Notes under the pieces: model-generated
What the model was told of the DNA's origin: nothing
Seen by the model: only the letters and a program-made list of their open reading frames with translations
The model's database searches: none
Part shown: piece by piece, positions 48,557 through 60,802 of the stretch
How the letters are laid out: each line of letters starts with the position of its first letter
Numbering within the stretch: the stretch's first letter is position 1
NCBI GenBank assembly: GCA_014529385.2
Contig: CM043963.1
Location: 96,662,912-96,726,911, forward strand
Direction: 5' to 3'
DNA length: 64,000 bases
From: Adiantum capillus-veneris
Lineage: Eukaryota > Streptophyta > Polypodiopsida > Polypodiales > Pteridaceae
Program-made: the position numbers and the translations under genes

Positions 48557-51500
48557 CCGTGAAAATTTTGGTTTCCGGTGAGTGATTTTCCTTCACGCAT
48601 GATGGCTTCTCCTCATAATGGGGGCCTTACAAATGTGCACTTTTACCACAGAAGATTACGAGGTAAATCAGGCTCCATACTTAACAAAAAGTTTTCCATT
48701 TGAAGAGAAAGGAACTTCCACCACCTCCAGCTCTAGAGGCTCTGGTCAATGATTATAGCCTCTACTTTGATGGAGCATACAAGAGAACCAAGGATAAGGC
48801 AGTTGCAGGCATCATGGTCTTATCTCCATTGGGAGAGAGGATCCATGGTGAAGGGATCACTCTAGAAGATGTCTACTCCAACAATGAATCAGAATATCAA
48901 GCTCTAATTCATGGCCTTTGTTGGTGCCTGGATAATTCAATTGAGAGATTAAATAATTTTTGGTGACTCCATGCTTTTGGTAAGGCAAATGCAAGGCACA
49001 TGGGCTTGCAAAAATGCCAATCTCTCTACTAAAATGAGAGAATACAAAGCTCTTATGAGGAGATTTAGGGAGGCACGAGTACATCATGTGCCAAGAGACC
49101 AGAACAAGGATGCAGACCACCTAGCATCATCGAAGTTAAATGAGTCAATAGTGGGAGCAGTGGCCATCAAACTTCCACTTCAGCAAGGAAAGGAGGACTT
49201 AGAAGATATTATGCACATTTTGGAGCAAGGAGAGGCTCCTAAACACTTGAATACAGGGGAAAAGCGATGGTTAGCTAGGAAGGCTACCAGGTATCGCATA
49301 GTAAATGATAATTTGTATTGTCTTGGTAAGGATGGTGTGCTTAGGAGAGTGCCTTTGAAGAGTGAAATTGAAGAGATTTTAAAAGCTTGTCACGATGATG
49401 TGTGCGGAGGACACTTTGCACACGACATCACTAGTAGAAAGGTTCTACAAGCTGGGTTTACTTGGCCAAGTCTTCATTGTGATGTCAAATACTGGTGTCA
49501 AACATGTGATGAATGTCAGAAAGCAGGACCACGACAACTCATAGATGAACCTCAGAACCCAATAAAGGTATATGGGCCCTTTGAGAAGTGGGGAATTGAT
49601 GCCATAGGGCCTCTACCACACACTCAGTCAGGTGAAGATTACATCATTATGAGAGTAGACTACATGACTAGATGGGCTGAGGCTATGCCAACCAATAGAA
49701 TTACTACTAAGGATGTGACTCAGTTCATCTTTGACCACATTTGTTGCCGGTTTGGCACCCCTCTTGAAATAATATCTGATAGAGGACCAGGGTTTAGAGC
49801 AGACTTGGTAGGAGAACTCATACAGAAGCTAACTATTCAGCATCAACACTCTACTCCTTACTACCCTCAGTGCAATGGCTTGGTGGAAAAGGTAAATGGA
49901 ATCATTTGCAAAATTCTCACCAAACAGGTACATGCCAGGCGCCAAGATTGGGACAAACACGTGAATGGAGCTCTATGGGCCTATAGAACCTCCTTCAAAA
50001 CCGCATTAGGGTACACACCCTTTCATTTGGTTTATGGAAAGGAGGCGCTTTTGCCCATTGAAGTGAAGTTAACAAGTCTTCGAATATTGGGTAGCCAGGT
50101 AGGCTCTCAAAAGGAGAAAGTACATCAAAGGATCATGGATCTAGAGAGGCTGCAATTGGATCATGAAGAAGCCATCAACCACTACTCTCAAGAAGCAAAG
50201 AAGCGAAAAGAAAATTTCAACAAAAAGCTAGCATCTAAAGACATCAAAAAGGGATCTCTAGTGCTTCGATATGACAATCGCTTCGACACTCGTAAGGATG
50301 GAAAGTTTTTTTCGATGGGAAGGCCCGTTCTTGGTCACCAGAAAGTTCAAAAATGGCTCTTACAGACTTCAAGACATTGATGGTAAAGTGCACAAGACCA
50401 GGACAAATGGATGGCATCTAAAGCCTTATCGCATCAGAATAAGGTCAACCCAAGATCAAAGAGAGTAGGCTAGAGGCATTAATACCTCTAGCTAGTTTTG
50501 GGGGGGCTATGATCTGAGCCTATCACAAATTTTTTTTTAACTATATTTTGTTGGTTTTCCCTGCTTCTAGAGGTTTACAATAAAAGAAAGAGTGAGATCA
50601 ACCTCTTGGAAAAATTCAAAAAATGACTTGATGGGAATTTTTCCTTGACTAGTTCACAGGAGATGAAAGGTTGAACCTAGTGGTAAAGGGAAGGGAAAAT
50701 ATGTAAATGTGGAAAGAAAAGATATGATGTGTTTGTGGAGCCATGCACCCATGCTTGAAGGGTCATGAGGGGCTCATATCATCATGGATTTGGAGCCATA
50801 TGATGATTCACACAGATGGGACCCAGGTGGAAGACTTGGTGAAGGAGGGAAACATACACATGATTTTGCTGGATTTTTCAAAAATACATCCACTCCGATC
50901 CAAGAAAAGTTGTCTTCATCAAAGTTGTAGCTTATGAGCTAGAGATTTTGCCCATATTTGTTTAATAATTTTTGCAGCTACGGTCTAGGAAATATGGCAA
51001 AAATGGTGGACGCCTGTTTTTTCAAATGTGGTGGAGACCACCCCCTCTACCTTTACACACACACCCTTCCTTTTCCACATTGAGTCCTTCTCTAAAAATC
51101 AGCCATTAGTCTCCTCACCCTCCCCTCCTTCCTCCTCTCTCTCAAGCTCATAAAACCATCACAAATTCCTCTTCTAATCACCTCTCAAATCATGCTTAAT
51201 CTTGTTGTAATTCATAAGTTTTCATTCAACCCCTTTCTATTATTACTAGATATGCATTGATTTTATGTAGATTCTTTACATTTTAAAATAATAAAGCTCT
51301 TGGACTCAAGCTATGGAGGAAGGAGTGAAGACAACACAAGTCATGATGGAGCCAATTAGTTGCAAATTGGTCAACAAATCACTTGGAAGGAGCTTCTTCA
51401 TTGGTGGAATGTCCCTAATCAAGCTTCATTTGTACAAATTGCACTTGGATCTTAACTTCACTCCTAATCACTCTCTTGCCTATATAAAGAGGTCCCCCCC

Positions 51501-51777
51501 TTTGTAATTTCAAGTCTCCATTAGCCTCATTGAGTCTTTGTATCACTCATCATGAGCCCATATAGCTCATTCATTCATTCTATTCTTTGCACATTCTAGA
51601 GTTCAAATTGTTTTATGCTAGTAACCTCCCCTCCTCTTACTTATGTTAATTAATAGAGATCTTTTATGTGTGTGTGAGAGTGCTTGATGTGATTTTGACT
51701 AAATCTTAAGTTGTTGTTTAGTAATCTACATGCTATTTGTGTTGGGAGTGCTTGAAGTTATCCATTCCTTGTACACA
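48557..51777 (+). mobile_element. Tandem copy of the copia-LTR end plus gypsy 3' half
   Basis: Begins inside the copia LTR sequence (GTGAAAATTTTGGTTTCCGG... to ACTTAACA at about 48687). It then repeats the additional RNase H, integrase, tail, PPT (about 50498) and LTR part seen at 45350-48556, differing by only a few percent. The integrase stretch (about 48.97-50.3 kb) is the best preserved pol piece in the window. The left junction follows CCATTCTTGATTCTTGTC; the right one leaves the repeat after TTATCCATTC. The unit is about 3.33 kb. Confidence 0.9.
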
Positions 51778-51807
51778 CATTGAGGTTAATGCTTCATTCA
51801 TGGTGAT

Positions 51808-51810
<3 letters not shown>

Positions 51811-51859
<49 letters not shown>
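51811..51859. repeat. (CT)n microsatellite
   Basis: About 24 CT units just downstream of the tandem copy. Confidence 0.97.
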
Positions 51860-51863
<4 letters not shown>

Positions 51864-51982
51864 GTAGCGGTCCTAGTCCACGCTTCCAAGACTAGGTGGT
51901 GCCCTCATCTCATTTCCCTTGTGGCGCAATGAAATTTGTTTTGGTGTAGAGGCCGCCATTCCAAATATCCTTTGTCACCACA

Positions 51983-52726
51983 ATGTTTGCACCGAAGACC
52001 GCTAGTGAGGGTGATCATAGGTCATCACAGGAACATCGCACCGCTTGTGAGACCAATGTTGACATTTGGGTGGATGACCATTTGTACCCTTACAATCCTA
52101 TAATCTGCTTCCATCCATCCTTTAATAGCCTTTCAACATTTCTTCAATTTCTTGGGGGGGGAGAAGCAGGCTTGTTAGGCTATTGCAAGCAGTTGTGTAT
52201 GGGTGCAGGTGCTTCTTTGCATATGTGGATGCACAAATGTCAATCTCTTCACCTCAAGATGACGGCATTACAAGAGAGTGTTTCCTCTTCGGAGAGGGTG
52301 TCTAAAATTCTTGAACAACAAATGCAAGAAAAGAGTCCCACATTAAGAAGCTTGCCAACACCATCACATACTTGAAAGAAACACCCCTTGGTGCAAGGGA
52401 ACGCAAACGCACGTATTCATCCATTGAAAATATTGCACATTCGGGAGGATCACGCAAATGACGAGTCACAGCCACAAGGTGATTTGGTCTTTACTTGTAT
52501 AATGCATTCTTACTTCACACTATTTTCTAACTTTTTTTTTTTTTTGTTGCTAGAAAATTCATCCAAGAGGCATGCGGTGGAACAAGCCAAGATGATCGAG
52601 TCAACCTTCGCACTAGTTGTCTCAATACCCAGGATGTGATTTCTATCTTACAATCACCTGGAGGTAAGCACATTAAGGATGCAGTCACCAAGCACCTTAT
52701 GCGTAAATTGAGAAATGTTGTTAGTG
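51983..52726 (+). pseudogene. Coiled-coil family copy 2 with a short intron
   Basis: An open frame from ATG 51983 encodes FAPKTASEGDHRSSQEHRTA, then LGGGEAGLLGYCKQLCMGAG, then a heptad stretch MTALQESVSSSERVSKILEQ. Further landmarks KKLANTITYLKETPLGAR lie in a shifted frame. A convincing plant intron follows: donor CACAAG|GTGATTTGG (478/479), branch-like TTTCTAAC, long T-run, acceptor TTGCTAG| at 52553 (75 bp). The next exon is open as FIQEACGGTSQDDRVNL through DAVTKHLMRKLRNVVSD until a chromovirus LTR cuts it. Compared with copy 1 it has an extra ~85 bp after ETNV and lacks the GT donor after GCAAG. Function unknown; probably a pseudogene because the frames do not join cleanly. Confidence 0.5.
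52479..52553 (+). other. Probable spliceosomal intron, 75 bp
   Basis: GT donor after CCACAAG, CTAAC branch-point match, a 14-base T run and the acceptor GTTGCTAG. All four signals and the size fit a minimal plant intron. Confidence 0.65.
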
Positions 52727-53173
52727 ATAATCCTATTGGATGGCCATGGAGGTGGACCAATGAGAATTAGGCTAGAATAAATCTAGTTTAATTCATTTAA
52801 AAACACTTAATAAAAGAACCAATAAGAATTAAGCTCTCTAGAAGATTATTGGCCAGTCTCCCAAGGGGTCCAATGAGCATTCAACAGCCCAATGGCTTGC
52901 CTGCTTCCTAATGGCCAAAAGACAAAGGGGTCAAATGAGAGCTTAGTTGCATTATTTAATTATCTAAAACCCTCACAAAAGGGGAAAGGGCGACACATGT
53001 CACAAGGCTATCACTTATGCTTCTCATTTATGATTGGCTAAGCTTTGTAGGGTCCAATGGGGTGCCAGCAAGAGTAAATTCCATGAGGGGTCAACCAAGA
53101 GAGAGAGGGGGGGCTGATTTTGGGAAGGAATTATCACACACACTCTCAACCAATCCTATGTGTGGAGCAAGAA

Positions 53174-53236
<63 letters not shown>

Positions 53237-53887
53237 CTTCTCAAGCTTTAATAGAAAGCTCATCATCTACTCCAAGATTATGAGAAGGGAGGCCTACACC
53301 AAGAACTCTTGGCTTTGTGATGCAAATCCAACCAAGAGCCAAGATTCAATGCATGATCATCTCCTCTACCATGCTAAGCTTTTATGAGTGATTATGTGAG
53401 GAGATATACTTCTTTCTTGTAAGACTACTCCTTCTTCATGTCGATCTACTCTCATACCCCACTAGCTCTCACCATCTCCGAAGGTGTGTGAGGTCTTGGG
53501 TCTGAGACCGTGAGGGAATTGATGTTGTGTTTCATAAGTGTCTGCTTAATGCTTGAAGTTTCCATCTTCATTGCACTAGCTAGTTATTGAAGGACACAAA
53601 GAATTGTATTGTAAAATGCATCCCTTGATGGGGGAAACCTATAATACAAAGCCTTTTGGAGGGGGGACCAGCTCCATGTAAATCTGGTCCTCAAATGTGG
53701 TCAATAGCTTAATCTCTCTCTCTTTTGAAGTATTGTTCATGCCTATCTAGCTAGGTGTTATGATTTTTTTTTCTCTCTCCATCCAAGCACTCTTGCTATG
53801 CTCATTAGGAATCTATTCTAATGAAATGCTCACTATGTCTATGTTATTTTCTGCTACATACAAGCTACTAGGCCATTAAATGTTACA
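52727..53887 (+). repeat. 5' LTR (partial) of the chromovirus
   Basis: Matches 59082-60225 from AATCCTATTG to GCCATTAAATGTTACA. It carries (CT)~29 at 53175-53233, where the 3' LTR has only about six units. Confidence 0.88.
53175..53233. repeat. (CT)n microsatellite in 5' LTR
   Basis: Follows TGTGGAGCAAGAAGA; the same flank in the 3' LTR (59545) has a short CT run only. Confidence 0.97.
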
Positions 53888-53888
53888 T

Positions 53889-53900
53889 TGGTATCAAAGC
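53889..53900 (+). promoter_or_regulatory. Primer-binding site of the chromovirus
   Basis: TGGTATCAAAGC one base after the LTR terminus TTACA. Confidence 0.85.
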
Positions 53901-56900
53901 ACAAGGTTTCTCTTTTCTTGCTCAAGAAGGGAGGTCTAAAGCTAGCTTTAAATGGTTGATATTATTAATTGCAATTGAGTAAGTAGAATAGGGATTTTTC
54001 AGCCTTGCAGTGCACCTACCTTCGTGTAGATAACGGGGCATCACCGTCGAGATCTATGGTCTTAATAGTGGAGTCCTACGGGGCATACCTACGGCTTAAC
54101 CACTATTGAGCTATTAGAATCTTGACAGGATCCGGTACTATTTTGGTGTTGAAAGACCCTCTCTTCTATTCCTTGCAATTAATGATATTTGAGCCACGGG
54201 TATAGTAGCCTGAGTGCTTTTCTAAATAGGTAAAGAGGAGTAGCAACTAGGGCTTGAAGTGCAAAAGTACACCTAAAAATATCACACACAAAAAAAAAAG
54301 AATGGATGAGAATAATAAAGAGAGTGAAATTAATGTTGATAGCTTTGATTTTGCTAATGATCAGGCTACTAATGATGCCCCTATGCTCGTTAACTACCTT
54401 GTTTCTAGGCTTGTTGAGGTTTCAACATGCCATGGGCAATCCATCCCTCCAAAGTGAAGTGCAACGACAGCTTTGTGCTCATTGGATTCTCCAAACTCCC
54501 CACCATGATGAGAGAGTACCTAGGAAGCCTCCTTGCGAGACTCCCAAAAGAGGCCTCTCTCCGATTCGAGAAGAAGAAGAAGATCCATACAAAGGGATCA
54601 AAAATTTGCTTCTTGATGACGTATATCCTTCCCAAAGGAGAACTTAAGAGCCCCCACCGAGATAGCGAGAAAAAAGTGAGTCTCCTGCCACCTCGACGGA
54701 GATGGCTCCACAAAGACGGCGGGCAAAATGCTCTCCATCACCTCCTAAACAGAGAAGAGCACACCTCTCCACACCATAATTCAAAGAGGGATAATAAAAA
54801 AACAAGAGGAGAAAAAGGCGAGAAAGAGGTCACCCTCTTCTCCATCTTCATCCTCTTCCTCTTATGAAGAAAGTGATGGTGCAGACAAGGAGGACCAAGG
54901 AAAGAAAAAGGCGAGAAAGAGTTCACCCTCTTCTCCATCTTCCTCAAATTCTTCATCTTCTAAAGAAAACGATGGTGCAACTTTTGAACCATCAAAAAGA
55001 AGAGGCCATAGGAAATCCTATGCTACGTGGAAGAGGTCGTCCAAGATCAAGAAGTTCAAAGAGGGAGGAAAGAGCATTTCTTTCCTTACCTATGATGGCA
55101 CCTTTGGTGCTACAGACAAAGTCTTGGCCTTTATCCAACAATTCAATGCGGCGTTTGGAGATGAGGGCCTCACGGAGTCCTCTAAGCTACGCCATGTAGC
55201 TATGCACTTTTAAAAGTCCGCCAGGCAATGGTGGTCTAGCCTACGGTCAAACGATGAAGCTCCACGAATATGGAAAGCTTTAAGAGCTTCCATTATGAAG
55301 CAGTTTTTGGCCACCGATGCCAAAGACAAAGTACTCACCGAATGGCAAAGCTTGAAGCTCTCTCCCTACGAATCCATTCATAAATATGTAGACAAGTTTT
55401 GGGACTTACATCTCAAAGCCACTGTCTTCAAAAAGATGGATTTTGAACAGCAAAAACAACAATTTTGTGCTGGCTTAACTGAAGAAATGGCGGAGTATGT
55501 CAAATCCCAAAGGCCACAAACCATATCTGCGGTCATACACTATACCATGGTGGCTTCACGAATCAATTTCCAAATAGGGGCTAAGAGAAATCTTAAGCCC
55601 ATGGAAACAAGGGTTCCAATGAGCCTAATGGGAAGGACAATGTCCAAAAGTAAGGGCAATTCCAATAGCAACAAAGCTAAGGAGAAGGGAGTTTACAAAG
55701 GCAAAAACAAACTTTCTCCTGAAGATCTTGAGCGTTATCACAAGGATAACCACTGTTTCAAGTGCGGCAAGCAAGGGCATGCGTATCGCGCTTGCCCCCA
55801 AAATAACACCTACCATGAGCCTCCTAGAGCTACCTTAGTCAAAATCCAAGAAGAGGAAGCTCACCACAAAGGACCTCCTCCATGCCATGCTTGGGAAAGG
55901 TAAGAGAACATGATGCTTTTATTCTCTTTGACCCTGGGTCTACTCACAATTTCATATCCACAGAGTTCGCCACCAAGCTAGGCATCCAAGCCTGTGAGAT
56001 AGGAGATGTCCTACCCGCAGATGGTGCTTTCAAGGGGCAAGAAGCTTCAGTCACTCCCTTAATTGGGAAATTGAGGCTCCATGTCCAAATCTACGTGGAC
56101 AAAGAGGACTTCTTTATCTCTTCTCTCAAGCACGTGGATGTAATCCTAGGGGCACCATGGTTTGATTGCATGGCTGACAATGTTAAATTCCCTGAAAGGA
56201 AAATCTACTTTAGGTTCAGGGAAAAAGATATGTACATAGATGCCAAAGAGATGGGTAACACCATACCCATTGTACATACTCAAGCTTTAAATAAGTAAAT
56301 AAAGAGCTCTATTTTCGTGTACATGATTTTCAAAATAAACCTAATGCTTTAGCAAAAGAAAATATAAATAATCACAAGCAACTAGAGTTATCCAATTTTC
56401 TCAAGGGATTTAAAGATTTCTTTATTGATGACATCCCTTGTGAACTACCTTCTAAACGAGGTAATGATGACCATGCAATTGAACTTCTTCCAGGAAATTC
56501 ACCGCCTAATAAACCTCCTTATAGATTTTCTCAAGATCAACAAGAGGATATTATGCCGCAAGTGCATGAGTTAGTTGAGTAGGGCATGGTTAGTCCTAGC
56601 TTATCTCCATTTTGCTCACTCGTGTTATTAATGCAAAAGAAGGACGGCACATATTGTATGTGTGCATGTCGACTATAGAGCACAAAATAGGATCACTATT
56701 AAAAATAGGTTTCCCATTCCACGGGTAGAAGACCTATTTGATAAGCTACAAGGGTCGACCTACTTTAGTGGGATTAACCTAAAAAGTGGCTACCATCAAG
56801 TAAAGATAGTTGATCAAGACATTGTAAAGACCGCATTTCGCACTACGTTTGGTCTTTACGAATACATTGTCATGCCTTTTGGCTTGACCAATGCACCAGC

Positions 56901-57872
56901 CACATTCAACCGCTTGATGGAGAAGCTATTCAGGCCTCATCGAACCTTTACTGGAGTGTTCTTTGATGAGAATTTAGAGACAAGGCTAAACTTCTCTTCA
57001 GCCTATCACCAGGGAATGGATTGCCAAAGTGAAAAGGCTAACCTAACAATTCTTAATCTACTAAAAGCCTACGTAATGGAAGTAGATCAAAGGTCCCAAT
57101 GGGAGAAGTACTTACCCTTAGTGGAGTATGCCTACAATAACATTGTACATACTCCCACGGGAAAAGCACCTTTTGAGGTAATTGAGGGAAGATAAAAAAT
57201 TCCCCTGGTACTTAAGGTACACAAGAAGATCTTCGCTGCAGATGAGTATAGCCAAGACCTACAAGAATCTTTTCAAAAGATTAAGGATGCTATCTCTATC
57301 TCACAGCAAAGTCAAAAGGCTGCTGCTGATAAGCATAGAAGAGCCCAAGCCTTTAAAGAAAAGGATTGGGTCGTACTTAAATTTCCTAAGGCTTGATTAA
57401 GGCACACGACGGGCAAGAATCCTACGAGACACCAAAAGTACTATGCTAAGTTAGCAAAAAGGTACTATGGTCCCTTCTAGATTCTTAGACCAATGAATGA
57501 GATGGCCTATCAACTCAAGTTGCCCAGCCATTGGCTCATACACATTGCTTTCCATGTGAGCCTACTAAATCCTTACAAAGGAGAGCCACCTCAAGAACCA
57601 ACTACTGAAGACCCATGGGAGATCGAGGACCAAGAAGAGGTGCTACAGTCCAAGTTCATTCTCCAACATGAAGGCAAGGTATTAAGAGGCAGTATGACTA
57701 TCCAACGGTATCTTATTAAGTATAAGAATTATCCTTTTGAAGATGCTAGATGGATGCAAGGCATACAATTAAAGAATACCCTAAACCTTGTTAATGCTTC
57801 CCTAGAGTAAGCAAATGTACAAATGTTTAAAATGAACAAAGTTTTTGTCTTATAAGACTCTCTTTTTGTTAT

Positions 57873-58323
57873 CATTAGAGAAAATTTGGACTCACAAAGG
57901 GGCCTTATAAGGAGTTTGACTTCCTCTCTCATGTTCAAAATGGGCGTACAGTAAAATGTTTGCAAATCAGCTCTAAACTTGGCGGAGATTTGACAGTTAG
58001 AATCTACCCTTCAAGCTCTTTCTATTGATATATAGCATGCCATGAGATATCTCATATTTTGAAAGATTTTATTTTTTATTCTCTTGTGATGTGACGACTC
58101 CGTCTAGAATCTAGAGAATCAAAAATAGAATCTTTCAAAATATGAGGAATCTTGTGGTGTGCTATATATCAATAGAAAGAGCTTGAAGAGTACATTCTAA
58201 CTGCCAAATTTTCTCCAAGTTTAGAGTTGATTTGCAAAAATTTACCGCACATCCATTTTGGACATGAGAGAGGAAGTCAAACTCCTTATAAGGCCCCTTT
58301 GTGAGTCCAAATTTTCCCTAATG
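57873..58323. mobile_element. Foldback (MITE-like) element, 451 bp
   Basis: Two arms of about 211 bp (57873-58085 and 58113-58323) are inverted copies: CATTAG-GAAAATTTGGACTC at the outer ends, CTCCTTATAAGG inside the arms, TTTGAAAGATT/AATCTTTCAAA at the inner ends, around a 27-bp loop. No coding capacity. It lies between the chromodomain end and the PPT of the chromovirus. The sibling element at 60.2 kb has only about 350 bp in the corresponding interval, against about 790 here, a difference equal to this insert. Target duplication not clear. Confidence 0.88.
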
Positions 58324-58600
58324 TTGTGCACAAATGTTAAGTAGTATGCATGCTTAGAATCAAGTTTGTGGAGCGACGTCTTCCATACACCAAGTAGAGC
58401 TTGTCACTCTACTATGGAAGATGGATAGAACTAATGTGCAAACATACTTGTGACAGCTTTAGGCTCTCAAGCGTAAAATGTTTTAGTCATCCATTCTAGA
58501 ACAATGTTGTAGGGTAAGATAGGGATCCTCTACCCGCTAGAAAAAGGACTAATGAATAGGCTTTATCTTCTCTACCCCATATTCAAGGACGACTATGATT

Positions 58601-58615
58601 TCAAGAGAGAGGTAA
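58601..58615 (+). promoter_or_regulatory. Polypurine tract before 3' LTR
   Basis: TCAAGAGAGAGGTAA directly before TGTCATAA; the sibling element has TTCAAGGGAGAGATAA directly before TGTCATAA at 60642. Confidence 0.75.
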
Positions 58616-60225
58616 TGTCATAATAACTAATATCTAATTCTCCTAAATGATTTTCTCATGTTAAACTGATCATTTAATATGGACATGCACCAAGGGAGAA
58701 AAAGATAGAATGTTGGTTAAGCTGGTAGATCGGCCACAGTAGGGATCCAAAGGAGGGAAAATAGGGATGCAAAAGGGGGGCCATCTACAAAAGAGCAATG
58801 TGCAACAATGGGCTTCAAAGACCCTAAGGTTCAGCTCATTAAGACTTCAAAAATGCTAAGGTTCCAAAATTCAAAGGTAAGTCCAAATGGTCAAGCTTAG
58901 TGGAATTGGATGCTTTGTAGTATGCCAAAAAGTCTTTGCAAGCTCCTATATAGGAGGGGGTGAGCCTTTTTAGTAGGGGATGAGAGAAAAACACACACAC
59001 ACACAGATGCAAGCCCCTTTACACAAAGGGCATAGTGAACACATGTCAGCTCCCTAGGCCAATTGCCCACAAGGTGCACTCAAATCCTATTGCATGGCCA
59101 TGAAGGTGGACCAATGAGAATTAGGCTAGAGTAAATCTAGTTTAATTCATTTAAAAACACTTAATAAAAGAACCAATAACAATTAATCTCTCTAGAAGAT
59201 TATTGGCCAGTCTCCCAAGGGGTCCAATGAGCATTCAGCAACCCAATGGCTTGCCTGCTTCCTATTGGCCAGAAGACAAAGGGGTCCAATGAGAGTTTAG
59301 TTGCATTATTTAATTACCTAAAGCTCTCACAAAAGGGGAAAGGGCGACACATGTCACAAGGCTATCACTTATGCTTCTCATTTATGATTGGCTAAGCTTT
59401 GCAGAGTCCAATGGGGTGCCAGCAAGAGTAAATTTCATGAGGGTCGACCAAGAGAGAGAGGGTCGACCAAGAGGGAGAGGGGGCTGATTTTGGCAATTCA
59501 TTATCACACACACTCTCACACAATCTCATGTGTGGAGCAAGAAGACTCTCTCTCTCCTTCTCAAGCTTCAAAGGAAAGCTCATCATCTACTCCAAGCTTG
59601 TGAGAAGGGAGGCCTACACCAACAACTCTTGGCTTTGTGATGCAAATCCAACCAAGAGCCAAGCTTCAATGCATGATCATCTCCTCTACCATGCTAATTA
59701 CTAAGCTATGCTAAGATTTTATGAGTGATTATGTGAGGAGATATACTTCTTTCTCGTAAGACTACTCCTTGTTCCTCTTAATCTTCTCTCATACCCCGCT
59801 AGCTCTCACCATCTTCGAAGGTGTGTGAGGTCTTGGGTCTGAGATCGTGAGGGAATTGATGTTGTGTTTTATAAGTGTTTGCTTAGTGCTTGAAGTTTCC
59901 ATCTTCATTCCACTAGCTTGTTATTGAACAAACACAAAGAATTGTATTGTAAAATGTCTCCCTTGATGGGGGAAACCTATAATACAAAGTCTTTTGGAGG
60001 GGGGACCGGCTCCATTTAAATCAGGTCCTCAACTATTGTCAATAGCTTAGTTTCTCTCTCTTTTGAAGTATTGTTCATGCCTATCTAACAAGGTGTTATG
60101 ATTTTTGTTGCACTCTCCATCCAATCACTCTTGCTATGCTCATTAGATATCTATTCTAATGAAATGCTCACTATGTCTATGATGTTTTCCGCTACACACA
60201 AGTCACTAGGCCATTAAATGTTATA
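58616..60225 (+). repeat. 3' LTR of the chromovirus, ~1.61 kb
   Basis: Starts TGTCATAATAAC after the polypurine tract and ends AAATGTTATA. The second two thirds match the 5' LTR; the first ~470 bp has its counterpart only in the sibling LTR at 60642. Confidence 0.8.
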
Positions 60226-60802
60226 GTGGATGCAAGACATCCAGATGAAGGATAATGTAAACCTTGTAAATACTTACAATGACTCTTGTCAAAGGTAAGA
60301 ATCAGGTATGAATAAAGTATATTTGATATATAATTTTGACGCTAAGATTTCTTTTGAATGTTCATAAGTTTTACGTGTATGGATACCATGAATCAAGCTT
60401 TCAGCTGCTCTGCATCTTAAGAATCTAGTAGACCTTGCCAATCTACTATGAAAGATGATTAGGGCTAAGTAAAGACATGATTACAATAGCTAATCCTTCC
60501 AAGGACCAAGTGGAAGTAGTCTCACCACTGTAAAAGAATGTCGACAGGAAAAAAACCTCTACCCAAATCAACAGGACTAGCTATGATTTTATTTTCCCTA
60601 CCCCATAATTGAGAATGACGATGATTTCAAGGGAGAGATAATGTCATAAATATTAATTTCTAGACTTCCAAAAATACTTTCTAACTTAAATTGGCCACTT
60701 TAATATGGGGAAATTAAAAAGAGAGGAAGTGAAATTGATTGAGTGCTAAGTGGACCAACCCGGTCAAGGCTTGGACCAAAGGCTTGGACCAAAATGGGAA
60801 AC

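Larger units (their letters stand above)
52727..60225 (+). mobile_element. Ty3/gypsy chromovirus with foldback insertion
   Basis: LTR matches at 52727-53887 and 58616-60225, roughly 95% alike by eye; the left copy starts about 470 bp inside the full LTR. Primer site TGGTATCAAAGC at 53889-53900. Parts on the plus strand: gag (54.3-55.88 kb) with zinc knuckle CFKCGKQGHAYRAC; protease (FDPGSTHNFIS, 55.92 kb); reverse transcriptase (56.44-56.95 kb: DYRAQNRITIKNRFPIPR, INLKSGYHQV, VMPFGLTNAPATF); integrase C-terminal half (about 57.0-57.6 kb: SSAYHQGMDCQSE, AFHVSLLNPYKG); chromodomain (57.65-57.79 kb: LIKYKNYPFEDARW). RNase H not seen. The polypurine tract at 58601-58615 precedes the 3' LTR. Fossil with around ten breaks. 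Confidence 0.88.

Noticed and set aside
51861-51905. tRNA-like GC-rich segment
   Set aside because: No cloverleaf with acceptor, anticodon and T arms could be laid out.
54738-54956. Minus-strand frame with repeated FSPFS and HHHFLHKRK segments
   Set aside because: It is the antisense of the lysine-rich gag region of the chromovirus, which has a clear plus-strand assignment.
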